This document shows positions 1 to 11,175 of a stretch of 64,000 bases of DNA, piece after piece. The notes below the pieces were generated by a model. The model saw nothing but the letters and a program-made list of their open reading frames with translations. It did not search any database and was not told the origin of the DNA. The stretch lies in NCBI GenBank assembly GCA_020137815.1, contig CM035352.1, positions 9,151,719-9,215,718 of the forward strand, given 5' to 3'. The position numbers and the translations under genes were made by a program. Numbering within the stretch: position 1 is the stretch's first letter; the number at the start of each line of letters is the position of its first letter. The DNA is from Hormiphora californensis. Lineage: Eukaryota; Ctenophora; Tentaculata; Cydippida; Pleurobrachiidae.

Positions 1-3000
1 TCATAGATATCTTGTCTATCATTACAACCCTGTTTGGGGTCTGCACTTCCCTCGGTCTCGGGACCATGCAGGTTTGTGGGACTATAGGGACATAGCTGTA
101 GTGTTCCTGGCTTGTGAAGAGTACTGAGGGTGGGGAGGTGGGGATACTAGTATACCGATTTACTGATAGACTAGTGCAGTACCAGTAGAGCTCTGTTTCT
201 ACTCTGTAATGTGCAGACTATCCATGCCCACTTTCCTTTCAGGTTAATGCAGGTCTGAATTTCATCTTTCCTTCCATCGAGAAAAGCATTACAACTCAGG
301 TAAAATATCCAAATTGGTATTTCGATCAAAACTCACGACAACCTGTTTCACCTGCTCGTTCATAAAACACAACAACCTGTTTCACCTGCTCCTTCATAAA
401 ACACGACAACCTGTTTCACCTGCTCCTTCATAAAACACGGCAATGTGTTTCAGGTGATAATAATATGGATAATCACGGCAATAGCCACTATATCTGTGGT
501 TACTGGTGTAGGGGCGGGTGTGAGACGGCTCTCTGAGATTTGTTTTGGAGTTGGTATGTTCTTGATGATGTCAACATTCTTCCTAGAGGACAGCTGGTAT
601 GTTGAACACATGTGTGTGTTTAGACACATGGTCACTGATCATGGGTTGTAAAGCCCCCCCCCCCCCACCACTCCCCCCGTTGTAAAATAATACCAAGCCG
701 GACCACGAGTAGCACTGAAGAGATGTTTTACTGATATTCCGATTCATAAGTCCCTATAAAATAATATTTTACTGGAAATGGTATTGGTATTTGGTACTCA
801 GAGTACCATTTCCAATAAAATATATATGCGGACTTAAGAATCGGAATATCAGTAGAAAGTATGTTGTTAACCCATGTTTCTCTCTGGAGATGTCAGTGTC
901 ACCCTCTCATTCCTTCACAGGTATCTGTTGAACCTGTACGTGCAGACAATAGGGTACTACTTCCAAACAATTGTCAAGTTGGGATTCCGTACTGATGCCT
1001 TCGAACTACTGAACATAACATCCACCCTAGGAGACGACAGGGGCAGGTAATTGTTGGAGATTTGAATTGCTAAAACGGTTGGTTCCAGCGTCTTTCTATC
1101 ATGGACATTTTTGGGTTGCTCATGGTTGGACTTGCATTATTATTTATTACAATTCACACCCTATAATTGTTGTAAATCTTGTTGACACTCAGTCACACCC
1201 CCACCATGGGTCCTAACAGGACTCCTATTGCCCCAGTTTACCCTATGAATTTCAACCCAATAACACCCACGTACCCCAGGGCCTACTCAGACGGGGATTA
1301 TGATGCCCCATCCACTGCCCCACCTCCAGATGACCCAACAATAACCCCCCCCCCCCCCACCAGGGCCTACTCAGACGGGGATTATGATGCCCCTGAGAAC
1401 TGGATGAACAGTTGGACTATCTTCTACTGGGGATGGTGGATCTCGTGGTCCCCCTTTGTGGGCATGTTCATCGCTAAAATCTCACGTGGCCGGACTATTC
1501 GACAGTTCATTAATGGTTAGTCTGGCTCAATTACACGACCCCATTTTCGGCCTGTCACTCCTTCACCTTGGATTCACACAGTCTAAAGTCTAACCCTGAC
1601 CCATCATGTGCTTTACAGGTACTCTGACTGCCCCCATGATCTATAGTTTCTTATGGCTCACAATATTCGGTGGAAGTGCTATGTACCACGAGAAGGCGGC
1701 CGCTGCAGCAAACCCCAACAACCCCTACTGTTGTGTTTACAGCTACTCTTCAATCAACTGGGACAAAGTGGACAACCTGGCTGACTTCGATACCATGCTC
1801 AAGGGAGTTGACTATCAATATCATAATAGAACTGAATGTACAACGAAGTTCAAGAATCGATGGGCGGAGGGGATGTACGGGGAGAAAAATACAGATTCGG
1901 GCAAGGAAGCTGTGAAGGCTTTCAAGGAGTTTTATAAAATACCTAGCAACCAATACAAGATGGCTGTTAGCGAGGATAGAGGGTGAGTAACAATTGTGTA
2001 CGGGGGGCACTTGTAACTAGTGAGTAGTGGGTGGGGGCAACTAGATAGTAACTAGAATGGTACCCCTTCCCTTTAACTCCTTGGTAGTCTAATCAGTAAT
2101 GACTGATGATACCGGTTCCTATGGTAACCAGTTTCTATGGTAACCATAGTAACCATACCCTCTATTCCTCTGCAGGACAGCTCGGTTATCCTGCCTACAG
2201 AATGACGACCAGTGGTTTGCCCTGATGTATACTAAGGGGAAGCTAGGAGTCTTTCTCAGTATAGTCTCTCTATTCGGCATCGTCCTTTACTTTGTCACTA
2301 GTGCTGATTCAGGTTTGTTCATTATGGGGGAGGGAGGTGGCTTCATTTCTCAGTATCGTCTCTCTATTCGGCATCGTCCTTTACTTTGTCACTAGTGCTG
2401 ATTCAGGTTTGTTCATTATGGGGGAGGGAGGGAGGGGTCTTCATTTCTCAGTTTGTTTGTTCAGTTCTCCTGAACTGTTAAGATAGGCATTTGCTGGCTA
2501 GTGGCTGTTCACTGTTCAGTTCTCAGTTTTTGATAGTTTGTTTATGATATCCTATACTTTGGATTTGGGGTTCCTCAGTCAGGGTTCATTTGTCAGTTTG
2601 TCTGTCAGTCACTAGCACCCCGTGTTGAGTTGTAACAAGGTGTCACATACCTATAACAGGGTGTGACATACCCGTAACAGGGTGTGACATGTGCCTAGAT
2701 AGAGTGATAGGACCCTGTCACCACAACATATCACGAGCTGTACCAGTCACCCAGTCATAAACACAACCTGGTGCGCTGGGGGGGGGGTTCAGGATAAATG
2801 GTTCGGACGTATATGCCACTTTTTTCAAAATTGCCACTTAGTGTTTTTCGCTAAATGGTCATTTTTTGGCCAAACTTGGTCAATTTTCGGCAAAATTTGG
2901 CCAATTTTCGGTAAAAATTGAGATTCTTCGAGGTGGACCTGAAAAATTTTCAATTTTCAAAATTCAAATTTCAATTTTCTCGCGCGCAAAATTTTTTCTG

Positions 3001-6000
3001 GAAATTTTTTGGTTTTGTTCCCAGAAAACAGCCTAAATTTTGCCATTTTTTGGGCAGAAAAAGCTAGTTTTTCGGTAAATTTTGGGGGTTTAGGGGTCTA
3101 TTTGGGGTTTGACCACTAAAAGAAACTGATTAAGTGGTCAATTTTAGGGGGTGGGGGGTCCTTTTGGATTTTGACCACTTAAGCAATTTTTAGGCATATA
3201 CGTCTGACCACTTAAGGCCAGAGGGGGGGGTCGACCGATTTTTGACCCCTATTTTGGACCATTTTTGGGGTTACCACCATGTGATAGCGCTTGGCATACT
3301 GGACCAGATGGATATGACAGAATCGATTTTGCGCGAACGGTCTGGGAGAAAAATGGGGTTAACTTTTGGCCTGAAATCAATGTAAACCCCATTATTTTAG
3401 GACTGGTAGGGGTTAGAACACCCAATCCAGTGTCAAACACTTTGTCTTATCAAGAGGGATCACTCTGCAAAGTTTTACACTATAAGTCCAACTGGTCTTT
3501 GAATTATTTGGGGTTAACAAAATCTGGAAAAATCGCCATTATGGCTCCCCTCTAAACCCCATTTTTACACATGGTTAACCACTTTCTGAGAAAACGGCTA
3601 GGATCTAGACCTTGTCGCTTGACACACTTGTTCTACAGACCAAGGAGCATGAAACATATGTAGCGATTTTTGATTAAGGCCCTCATTCAAAAATTATGGG
3701 GGTTTACATAATATTTTTCTCGACCAAACATTTGTAAACCCCCATAATTTTTGAATGAGGGCCTTAATCAAAAATCGCTACATATGTTTCATGCTCCTTG
3801 GTCTGTAGAACAAGTTTGCCAAGCGACAAGGTCTAGATCCTAGCCGTTTTCTCAGAAAGTGGTTAACCATGTGTAAAAAAGGGGTTTAGAGGGGAGCCAT
3901 AATGGGGATTTTTCCAGATTTTGTTAACCCCTAATAATTCAAAGACCAGTTGGACTTATAGTGTAAAACTTAGCAGAGTGATTCCCCTTGATAAGACAAA
4001 GTGTTTGACACTAGATTGGGTGTTCTAACCCCTACCAGTCCTAAAATAATGGGGTTTACATTGATTTCAGGCCAAAAGTTAACCCCATTTTTCTCCCAGG
4101 CCGTTCGTGCAAAATCGATTTTGTCATATCCATCTGGTCCGGTATGCCAAGCGCTATCACATGATGGTAACCTCAAAAATAGCCCAAAATGGGGGTCAAA
4201 AATCGGTCGACCCCCCCCTCTGGCCTTAATCCTGACCCCCCCCCCCCCCCCCCGGGTGCGCTATCATGGGATCTATCATGGCACTGAGATATTATTAAGA
4301 ACAGGGAAATTTAATATATAATACTTGGTTCTGTCTGACTCAATAAGTCTGACCCCCCATTTCTTCCCTCTCTCAGGTAGTCTTGTGATTGACATTATGG
4401 CAGCGAATGGTGACCAGAACCCGCCCCGAGCACAAAGAATATTCTGGGCCTTCTCAGAAGGAGCTGCTGCTACTGCTCTCTTATGGGCTGGTGGTAATGA
4501 TGCTCTAATTGCTTTACAGGTACAAAGGGAATCTAGTGTTCTGAGCCCGTATTATATCGTCTATTTGACAACCCCGTCTCGGTCTACTACTAATACATGA
4601 TCACTCCAAACCCTCTATCCCCTATAATCAGACAGCCAGTGTCATGACGGGTCTGCCCTACGCCATGCTGATGAGTTTTATATGTATGGCACTGTGGAGA
4701 GGTCTAGCCATGGAATTTGGAGATCTCAACCCGTATGGATGTGACTTTAAGATTGGGATAATAGATCCACTGACGACAATTGATGTGGATTTGTGGGTGG
4801 ATTTTGGGAAGCAAATCTTTATCGCGTGAGTAGAAATGGAAGCAGTTTGGCACTGGTCATCAATCAATCAAAACTGCCGCTGGCAGTGGCATTGCGCCGA
4901 AATAATCATATTATAATAGGAAGCAAACCAGCCACGCAGACCAAACTGAGTGAGGATTCAGGGTGGCGTAACAGGGTCGTTAGCACGAAGACGGTTAGGT
5001 CTTTTGTGTGCTTTGAACCTGCTACCCCACCCTGGTCCGCACTATGTCTTTACAAAACTGAAAACCATAAAAAATTATAAAACATAGAATAAATCCGTAT
5101 CTCAAAAAGTTAACTCATAATCTCTATCTCTCAAATCTCTCGCAACACTTCTCACGTCTCACTCTCTACAATAGAACCTCTTCTAATCCTCCACACTTTA
5201 TCAGGTTCATTTTCTCTTCTCTCTCTCAGTTTAGTAACTAACTCTTTTCTCTCTGCTCTCTCTTCTACTGATCTGTCCGGTGCAATAAACACTGACTGAT
5301 ACTGGTCAGAGTCCTTCAGCGTCGCTGATTTCCCCAAAATAGTCCTAGCAATCTCTCTGTTCCTCAGCACCACCCATACTGGCCGTACCCTCTCACCACC
5401 TCTCCTACCAAGTCGTGCCACCTCTGATAACACTGGCGCTTCAGACAAATTTTCAAATAGATCCTTGACTAAAGTACTGTCGCTTAGCTGGTCACTCTCT
5501 GGCAGACCGTACACCATCAGGTTGTTACTACGATCAACTGAAGCGCTGGCAATTGTTGTTCGTAGTTTGCTGGGAGCAAGGGCAGATACACAGGTCTGGT
5601 TCACAGCAGTAGCAGCTGTCTGGAGAACAGCAGAGTAATTCTGAATCTCGTCCTTTACAACTGTCTGTACAGCGGTCACGCTCTTCTCTAGCATGGTATC
5701 TTTCATGGATATGATCGAGTCTTTCAGGGCACTGATCTCTGATTGCAGTTCAATGATCTTGGAATCACGTTCTAATAACAGATCTGTAGCACTGTCAAGA
5801 CGGTCTCGGGTGTGGTCCAGATGCTCCATAAGCTTCTCTACCTTCTCTTTTGATTCATCGCTACACACAGAACTGTTCTGAACCGATCGCATGTCATCTG
5901 ACAAGTTCTTCTTAGCTAACCGACTGAGAGGGAGAGCACGATACCAAAGTAAGCCCGCCATATCAGAAATAAAACTAACTTTCTTGTTGGTATCTAGAGT

Positions 6001-7094
6001 TGAGAGATAGGTGGTGGTCAGCTTGTTCAGGTCAAATGTGCCACCTTCCTTGTTAGGGTCAGGGTACCCACCGACTCGTCTCAAGGTAGATACGATGGAC
6101 ATCTCCAGCCGGCTGTAATCAGCAGTAGTAGCTCTGTTGCCCGGGCCGCCATTCCGCCAGATAGTGGCACGATCCAACTTGGAGGCCATGCTCGTTCGCG
6201 TGTACAACGGTGCAAGATCAAAAAATTATCAGCAGCGAGCTTTTTAAACGAAACTGATAAGTGATATGTGAGAAGTGAAGCTGATAAGTGATATGTGAGA
6301 AGTCCATGGTCATCACACCTCATCCCTCTATGTCTCCCAGTCTCTGCTGCGTATTTCCCTCTTATCTTCCAGGAATCCAGATCTTAATATTGACCTAGGA
6401 CCCCCTCTCTCAGACAGTATACAACGTCCGTCGTCCCCCACTAACCCCCTCTCTCTCTCAGACCGTACACAATGTCCCCCACTAACCACCTCTCCCTCAG
6501 ACCCTACACAATGGCCCGGACAGTATCCATGTTGGGTGCCAGTAAGGCCAGCTCGATAGCAATTGGAGTCACAGGCACGTCCCTCCTAGTTGCATGGATC
6601 ACCCTCCTACTAGTTGAACTAGAAGTTCAGGGAGCATTTGCCATCTCCTGGTGCTGCTACCTATCTTTCTCGTTCCTCCTCGCTGCTATACGGTGCTCTG
6701 TGCGAGGACAGTGGGAAATTAACGGAAACTTTGTCGAGGACTTCTTTGCCAGTATGCTCATGTACCCAAGCTCCTGTATACAGGTAATATAGCATGACGT
6801 CATGACCATATTAGGAAGTATGACGTCACCACATGACCATATTAGGAAGTAATGGTAGTTGTGTAAAACCATGGAAATGGCGTATTTAGACTGTCTTGCA
6901 GCGCCGACACACGGGCTCTAGCGGTGCCAGACAGTATTTAGTGTCTGAGTTCCTAACAATGTTCCTCCTCCCTATAGATCTACACGGCTATGGAAGGGAA
7001 GGATGGACGATCCACGCTAATGAAGGACCCCAAACCGGCCATAGCAAATGGAAGCGAAATGAAGAATGTCGTGAAGAATGTCTTGGCGGTGTAA
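1..7094 (+). CDS. BCCT-family (betaine/carnitine/choline-type) transporter, 5'-truncated by window edge
   Basis: Multi-pass membrane transporter of the BCCT family, whose members carry quaternary ammonium compounds. Exons read in consistent phase: 1-71, 243-299, 454-596, 921-1046, 1364-1515, 1619-1982, 2176-2312, 4377-4519, 4632-4825, 6501-6783 and 6978-7094 (stop at 7092-7094), giving about 594 residues; the N-terminus lies before the window. Exon 5 holds the BCCT signature [14 protein letters not shown] followed by [20 protein letters not shown]. Exon 1 ([15 protein letters not shown]) and exon 8 ([20 protein letters not shown]) also match conserved BCCT helices. Exon 6 adds a roughly 95-residue Cys- and Asn-containing hydrophilic stretch between helices, probably extracellular. 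The C-tail is short and charged. BCCT proteins are best known from bacteria, but the eleven GT-AG exons show a resident eukaryotic gene. The substrate cannot be read from sequence. Confidence 0.9.
731..852. mobile_element. Short TA-flanked MITE in BCCT intron
   Basis: A 122-bp element with inverted ends beginning CTGATATTCCGATTC, about 23 bp long with one mismatch, flanked by TA on both sides (729-730 and 853-854). This fits a Tc1/mariner-type non-autonomous element. It lies in the intron between the exons ending at 596 and starting at 921 and has no coding capacity. Confidence 0.75.
1276..1398 (+). repeat. Duplicated 3' splice site and exon start in BCCT gene
   Basis: The exon start CAGGGCCTACTCAGACGGGG and the following dozen bases occur twice, at about 1276 and 1362. 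Both copies offer an AG acceptor. The reading frame stays open through the 86-bp spacer, which would encode a Pro-rich insertion, so either acceptor would keep the transporter frame. Confidence 0.7.
2252..2439 (+). repeat. 94-bp tandem duplication of exon end plus donor
   Basis: Two nearly identical 94-bp units start at 2252 and 2346. Each contains the end of the exon encoding a transmembrane helix ([16 protein letters not shown]) and its 5' splice site GGTTTGT. The second copy lies in the intron and would act as a duplicate donor. It is a small local duplication, with a few substitutions between copies. Confidence 0.75.
2778..4254. mobile_element. Large foldback element with G/C-run ends and 8-bp target duplication
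   Basis: Ends are a G run followed by TTCAGGAT on the left and the inverse ending in a C run on the right. The 8-bp sequence GGTGCGCT flanks both sides (2770-2777 and 4255-4262). From about 3215 to 4230 the interior is a near-perfect palindrome with arms of roughly 490 bp and a centre near 3715. ORFs on the two arms are mirror images of each other and do not look like a transposase. It sits in the 2-kb BCCT intron. The 8-bp duplication is hAT-like, but no transposase is present to confirm the superfamily. Confidence 0.8.
5152..6207 (-). CDS. LINE ORF1-like protein, no ORF2 attached
   Basis: An uninterrupted 351-codon ORF antisense in the BCCT intron. Residues about 110-175 form a heptad-rich coiled coil. 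From about 225 an RRM-like region carries [11 protein letters not shown] and [18 protein letters not shown]. The C-terminus has [20 protein letters not shown]. This order (coiled coil, RRM, basic C-terminal domain) is that of nucleic-acid-binding ORF1 proteins of L1/CR1/L2-type LINEs. No endonuclease or reverse transcriptase frame follows in the 320 bp before the next BCCT exon. An internal Met at 6189 is an alternative start. Probably an ORF1-only retroelement or a 3'-truncated LINE. Confidence 0.75.
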   Translation of the reverse strand: MYTRTSMASKLDRATIWRNGGPGNRATTADYSRLEMSIVSTLRRVGGYPDPNKEGGTFDLNKLTTTYLSTLDTNKKVSFISDMAGLLWYRALPLSRLAKKNLSDDMRSVQNSSVCSDESKEKVEKLMEHLDHTRDRLDSATDLLLERDSKIIELQSEISALKDSIISMKDTMLEKSVTAVQTVVKDEIQNYSAVLQTAATAVNQTCVSALAPSKLRTTIASASVDRSNNLMVYGLPESDQLSDSTLVKDLFENLSEAPVLSEVARLGRRGGERVRPVWVVLRNREIARTILGKSATLKDSDQYQSVFIAPDRSVEERAERKELVTKLRERRENEPDKVWRIRRGSIVESET

Positions 7095-7779
7095 TGGACT
7101 GATAAACATGATAATGATTTGTGGTGTCCAAACCCACGAACCCACATTTGTGTACTGTCAGAGCGTTAGCCTGGCCCTATTCTCATTTCTTCATTGGCCT
7201 GACAGTTTGTGAGCCACTTGCCACTAGCCAACTAAGCGGCATTCTAGGACTCCTTGCAGGAGACAAAGACAATGAAACAGAAATAAGACTGTGTTATAAT
7301 TAGTTTTTTGTTAGGCAAAAAGTGTAGGTATGTGTTACCATGGTTACACGTGTGACGTGGACTCGTAGGAACACCAATGACCAAGGTGAATACAATGACT
7401 GAAGGCTTCTGATATTATGATATGTTAGGAGGATTTTCCAATTGTACACCAAGCATTTATTTCACAACGGTTAAATATGAACCATTTTAATTTGTTGGGA
7501 AAGGGAGAAAATAACGGCTGCAGCTTTCACATTTCACTCTCTGTGAGGGTTCGGTACTCGGTAGATCAATTTTCACAGCTCATGTGAGGAATGAGTCCGA
7601 TCACATACACACGTCATGCACCCTCAAACGACAAACACACTCAATCAGACCCACGCACTCAGTGGCACACAGTGTCAAATAATGTCTCAGATATCTGGTG
7701 CCTGTCTATCCACCCCTCACTCTTCATCCACACAATGTCTCAGTCCTCCGATATCTGGTTTATCCAATATCCACCCTGC
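7095..7779. other. Intergenic region between convergent BCCT and GPCR genes
   Basis: No gene seen. It holds one copy of the short CTGTCAG...CTGACAG hairpin repeat (about 7157-7209) and a near-palindromic GTTACCATGGTTAC at about 7336. Poly(A) signals for both convergent genes are expected here, but I did not assign them. Confidence 0.4.
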
Positions 7780-8868
7780 TCACTCTTCACCGATCAGGTC
7801 CGTGACACTAGCTATCCTCCACCACAACAGCACAGTAGTGGCAGCGCACCTAAACTGGCTAAACAGTGCAGTTAGGACCAGAAGAAACACATGATCACAG
7901 AACCAGCCCGCCCCTACCCTTGCAACAAACTCCACAAGCAGGGTAACCCACCGGGGCAGTTGTAACAATGTGAAGAGGACCAGTAGACACGTGATGGTGA
8001 TATGACCCTTCAGTTTCCTGTCAGGTCGCGTTACATTCAGCGTCACGTGTCGGTGTCGGGTACACCTGCTGGATGAAGCCTCGAGGAGGAATGCTTGGGG
8101 TCGTGTGTACCTGGGGTCTGAGATGTGGCCCACTGAGTGCCATGCTATACCTCCAATAATACATGCCAGAGCAAGTTGGGGTGCGAGGTCCAATAGGAAC
8201 CATGCTACATCACGGGACCCACTAGCTGGTAGTGGGATGGAACCAGCTGATAGAGATGGGGTGGTGTGAGTGAATAGGACTTGTGTACTGTGTGTGGTGT
8301 TCAGCCACACTTTAATACCACTCTCTCCATGTTCCTGTAGTGTGTACCTCACCACGTCAATACCAGTCCAGCCGCTAGTGTAGTACCTCATATCATATTG
8401 GTAACTGAGGTTACTAAACAGGAGGGGTAGAAGAGAGAACACTGCCATACCTCCCACCACCCCCACCCCTACCATCACCACTCGTTCTCTCTTCCTCGTC
8501 CCCTCACTCCTCATCTCCATTAGTCTGGCCTGGCCCAGCACCAATAGTACTACAGGGGACCCCTTGTCAGTTAGGAAGGCCACTAGACCAGACAGTGTCT
8601 CCAACCCACACATGTCTTGTCTCGCGTGCCATGTGTGTATACTAAAGGGGACCCCCACACACACCAAATATAACGTGTCTAGAGAGAGGAGTGAGAGAAG
8701 AAGCCGGGTATAGATGTTGGAGGAGAGGGAGAGGTTTCTGGAGAGGAGGGCTAGTAGAAGGAGGTTACCAAGAGCCAGGAAGCATGAAGAGGATAGGAAG
8801 TATCCACCGGTGAGAGCACTCCCTGTACTATCAAATGGAGTGAACGGCTCCAGAGTCAGGGTCACCAT
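7780..8868 (-). CDS. Rhodopsin-like GPCR-type seven-helix protein, orphan
   Basis: An intronless 362-codon ORF with seven plausible hydrophobic helices: about 22-44 (GNLLLLALLSRN), 54-78 (LLLSLLSLDTLYLVCVG), 90-115, 129-150, 222-245, 290-315 and 322-350. Class A hallmarks seen are the helix 1 Asn in GN, an Asp in helix 2 (SLD), and a Cys just before helix 3 (MCGLE). The DRY position is replaced by ARLMEM, and no NPxxY is visible in helix 7. A long second extracellular loop carries N-glycosylation sequons. The start is the first Met; a short extracellular N-terminus follows. Ligand and coupling are unknown. I infer a divergent family A receptor or a receptor-like protein with altered signalling. 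Confidence 0.65.
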   Translation of the reverse strand: MVTLTLEPFTPFDSTGSALTGGYFLSSSCFLALGNLLLLALLSRNLSLSSNIYTRLLLSLLSLDTLYLVCVGVPFSIHTWHARQDMCGLETLSGLVAFLTDKGSPVVLLVLGQARLMEMRSEGTRKRERVVMVGVGVVGGMAVFSLLPLLFSNLSYQYDMRYYTSGWTGIDVVRYTLQEHGESGIKVWLNTTHSTQVLFTHTTPSLSAGSIPLPASGSRDVAWFLLDLAPQLALACIIGGIAWHSVGHISDPRYTRPQAFLLEASSSRCTRHRHVTLNVTRPDRKLKGHITITCLLVLFTLLQLPRWVTLLVEFVARVGAGWFCDHVFLLVLTALFSQFRCAATTVLLWWRIASVTDLIGEE

Positions 8869-9437
8869 GGTGACACCAACTGCTTGTCGAGCAAGGTGTG
8901 TTGCAGGGAGATGGCCGATGGGGTCGAGTCACAGAGAGCTGTAGTAGCCAGTAGGGAAGGAGTGGAGATTTCAGAGAAAGAGAACTGCACAATAGAAACT
9001 GAGAAATGGGATTTGCTGCAGGGACCAGGCAGTGGTATGTCCGGAAGTGCGGATTGGGTGCGAGAGACACAATGGGATGATGTGCAAAATATAGTGATGG
9101 GGTGATGCACACAATAACGATTTCCGGGGAATGCCATTCGAGAGGCACGGACCGGACTTTGATTAGCTGTGCATTATATTACCAACACAACTTGTTGAGT
9201 ACTCAACCACAACCATGACGTACCGTACCACAACCACACACAATGAGAACACGATTACTTCACAAAGGGTCCCACTGCCGGGGCAAAAATTAAAAAGGAA
9301 TGGAACAACGATACATTATCAAAAATGTGGAACACACCTAAAATCGGTATCAATCACCGCTCGTTCCCATATCTCCGTCTGCAAACAGAATTTACCGAAT
9401 TAAAACTCTAGAAAATCAAGAAAATATAATGGCCTAA

Positions 9438-9486
9438 CCTATCTGGCGGCCCCGGGACAAAAACGGGGCGCCGCCAGACAGATAAA
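9438..9486. other. GC-rich hairpin
   Basis: TCTGGCGGC and GCCGCCAGA flank a CCCG/CGGG inner stem with a short A-rich loop. It lies in an AT-rich intergenic stretch (9150-9880) where I see no gene. Function unknown; it may be part of an uncharacterised repeat. Confidence 0.4.
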
Positions 9487-9609
9487 TAGACCGTTAACCA
9501 CCGTTCTTTAAATTTGTAAAAAATCTCACGACACATCAACTCTCGTACTAGCTCTAAAATTAAAGCTGTTAGCTTACCACTCACCAATAGAACCTGCTAG
9601 TATGGTAAC

Positions 9610-9770
9610 GACTGGCTATTTGAAATGGCAGCTAATTTGAAACTACCCCTCTACAGGCCAGTCAGAACTCATGCCAACTGATGTCTAAAAATCCAAATAT
9701 GGTGCACCTGCTGGCCTGTAGAGGGGGTGTTTTAAATGAGCCGCCATTTCAAATAGCCAGTCGCTACCCT
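9610..9770. mobile_element. Short foldback MITE
   Basis: Inverted ends of about 55-60 bp, including CGACTGGCTATTTGAAATGG and CTCTACAGGCC, surround a roughly 45-bp loop. Arms differ by several substitutions and small indels. There is no coding capacity. A TA dinucleotide occurs at both outer edges, but the exact boundary is uncertain. Confidence 0.65.
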
Positions 9771-9879
9771 ACAGACCCTATCAATAACTTCACCTCATAA
9801 AATAATCAGAATTAGCAGAGCAATACGATAACAAATCATGCGACACCCAATATATCAGATTTATTGACAGGAAATCATA

Positions 9880-10755
9880 TCACGATTTAGGTTCGTGGTT
9901 TGAGCGCTGGTCACGCTTCCGTTTCAACACTTTTTCGATTTTTCTCTGAGTCTCTTCGTATTTCTTTAAGTGAATAACTCTCCTTTCTTTGCTAGCCTGT
10001 ACCCTCCTCCTTATAACTCTTACAGCGGGATCTAAATCTACTATCCTATCAATATTATATCGCTCATCAAATAGTTCAATTTTAGAGATGGCTCTCTCCA
10101 CCGATCTATCATCGACAGGTCTCTCCGGCTCCATAAATCCAAGGAACCTTAGTCTCCGAACTAGCAAGGGGACCATAACAGAGTCAGCAGCTAGTCGGAT
10201 GGGGCTGAGAAGTTTATAAGACACAAAGGCAAGTATTCCGCATGCAGCAGGGGTGGGGTCTGTCAAAATAGATCTATCGTATCCCCTCTTGGAGAGTATA
10301 GAGTCCACATCTACCCAGTTGGATGCGAAGTCTACCATTGGCGTGGCGTCAAATCCTCTGAAATAGAGAGATAGGGGGTTAGAAAATATAACGCATCTAA
10401 AGTTCAGAGAATTCTGCAAAACAATCAATCTCAATTAAGTTTTTATTTGGAACCCTCTCTCCCTCCCTCGATTTGACTGCACTAACCGTGAAATTAGAAT
10501 GTAGAATACTCCGAAAGTGATGATGGAGGTACATGTGTGGAACACTAGAAACACACTTCCATACTGCTTCACCATTTGAACTACAGTTGATTTCTTTTTT
10601 GTACCATCACTCTCAGTACTAAGGCACCGCCTCTTCAATGTTACAGTTGGAGTAGAGACTGTCTGGGTCTGGTACAGACATGTGGTAGGACGAATTACAG
10701 CTCGAATTGAGGTTCCACTTGAAAAACATCGCAACAACCGCCCTGCTGCTATCAT
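9880..10755 (-). CDS. DUF1279 / FAM210-like mitochondrial membrane protein
   Basis: Two exons, 10755-10487 and 10357-9880, joined by a 129-bp GT-AG intron inside the codon for Arg in ISRGFD, giving 248 residues. The first about 60 residues are rich in Arg/Ser/Thr and lack acids, as in a mitochondrial presequence. The DUF1279 hallmark follows: VVQMVKQYGSVFLVFHTCTS, one hydrophobic helix, ISRGFD, then a stretch ending in SPIRLAADSVMVPLLVRRLR, matching the conserved domain in order. The C-terminal 70 residues are a charged helix (EKVLKRKRDQRSNHE). FAM210 proteins act at the mitochondrial inner membrane; A or B orthology cannot be decided here. Confidence 0.8.
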
Positions 10756-11041
10756 ATCTGGTTCGGTTCAGTGTTTCATATCTCGTCACAGCTGTACATT
10801 TTAGAAAGCTAGAGAGAGAGAGAGAGAGGATAGTTAGATAGCTAGTCGAGAGGGGGTTAGAGAATTGTTCGGGGCGGATGCATGAGAGGAAGCTTCTAGT
10901 GCTAGTCGCGCGGTGTAACCGTTAACTTGCTGGCACGATGCACTCTTTTCAAGAGAAATGTCGCGTCTTGCGCGCCCTACTGCAAAGACTGAATCTTCGG
11001 TCAACTGTATCTACTCGCCCAGAATTCTCTGGGACACTGTG

Positions 11042-11152
11042 ATTTAGGCAATTTGGAACTTTGTCGATTTAACTGAAGAATTGAATCCGAACTAAAACGT
11101 TCTTAGTCCAAACATACTTTTCAATCGACAAAGTTCAAAATTGCTGAAATCT
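11042..11152. mobile_element. Small inverted-repeat element
   Basis: GCAATTTGGAACTTTGTCGA and its imperfect inverse TCGACAAAGTTCAAAATTGC lie about 60 bp apart. It is a compact foldback between the FAM210-like gene and the next foldback, with no coding potential. Confidence 0.5.
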
Positions 11153-11175
11153 CGAGAGTCGAGGTATAGCTAAGG

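Noticed and set aside
3249-4321. Paired mirror-image ORFs as a protein-coding gene
   Set aside because: Both ORFs are arms of one palindrome in opposite orientation; no family match. The same holds for 56789-57145 and 57099-57356.
9535-9585. CTAGCTCTAAAA-like similarity to a CRISPR guide-RNA scaffold
   Set aside because: Only a short match with no matching anti-repeat or downstream hairpins; chance in AT-rich DNA.
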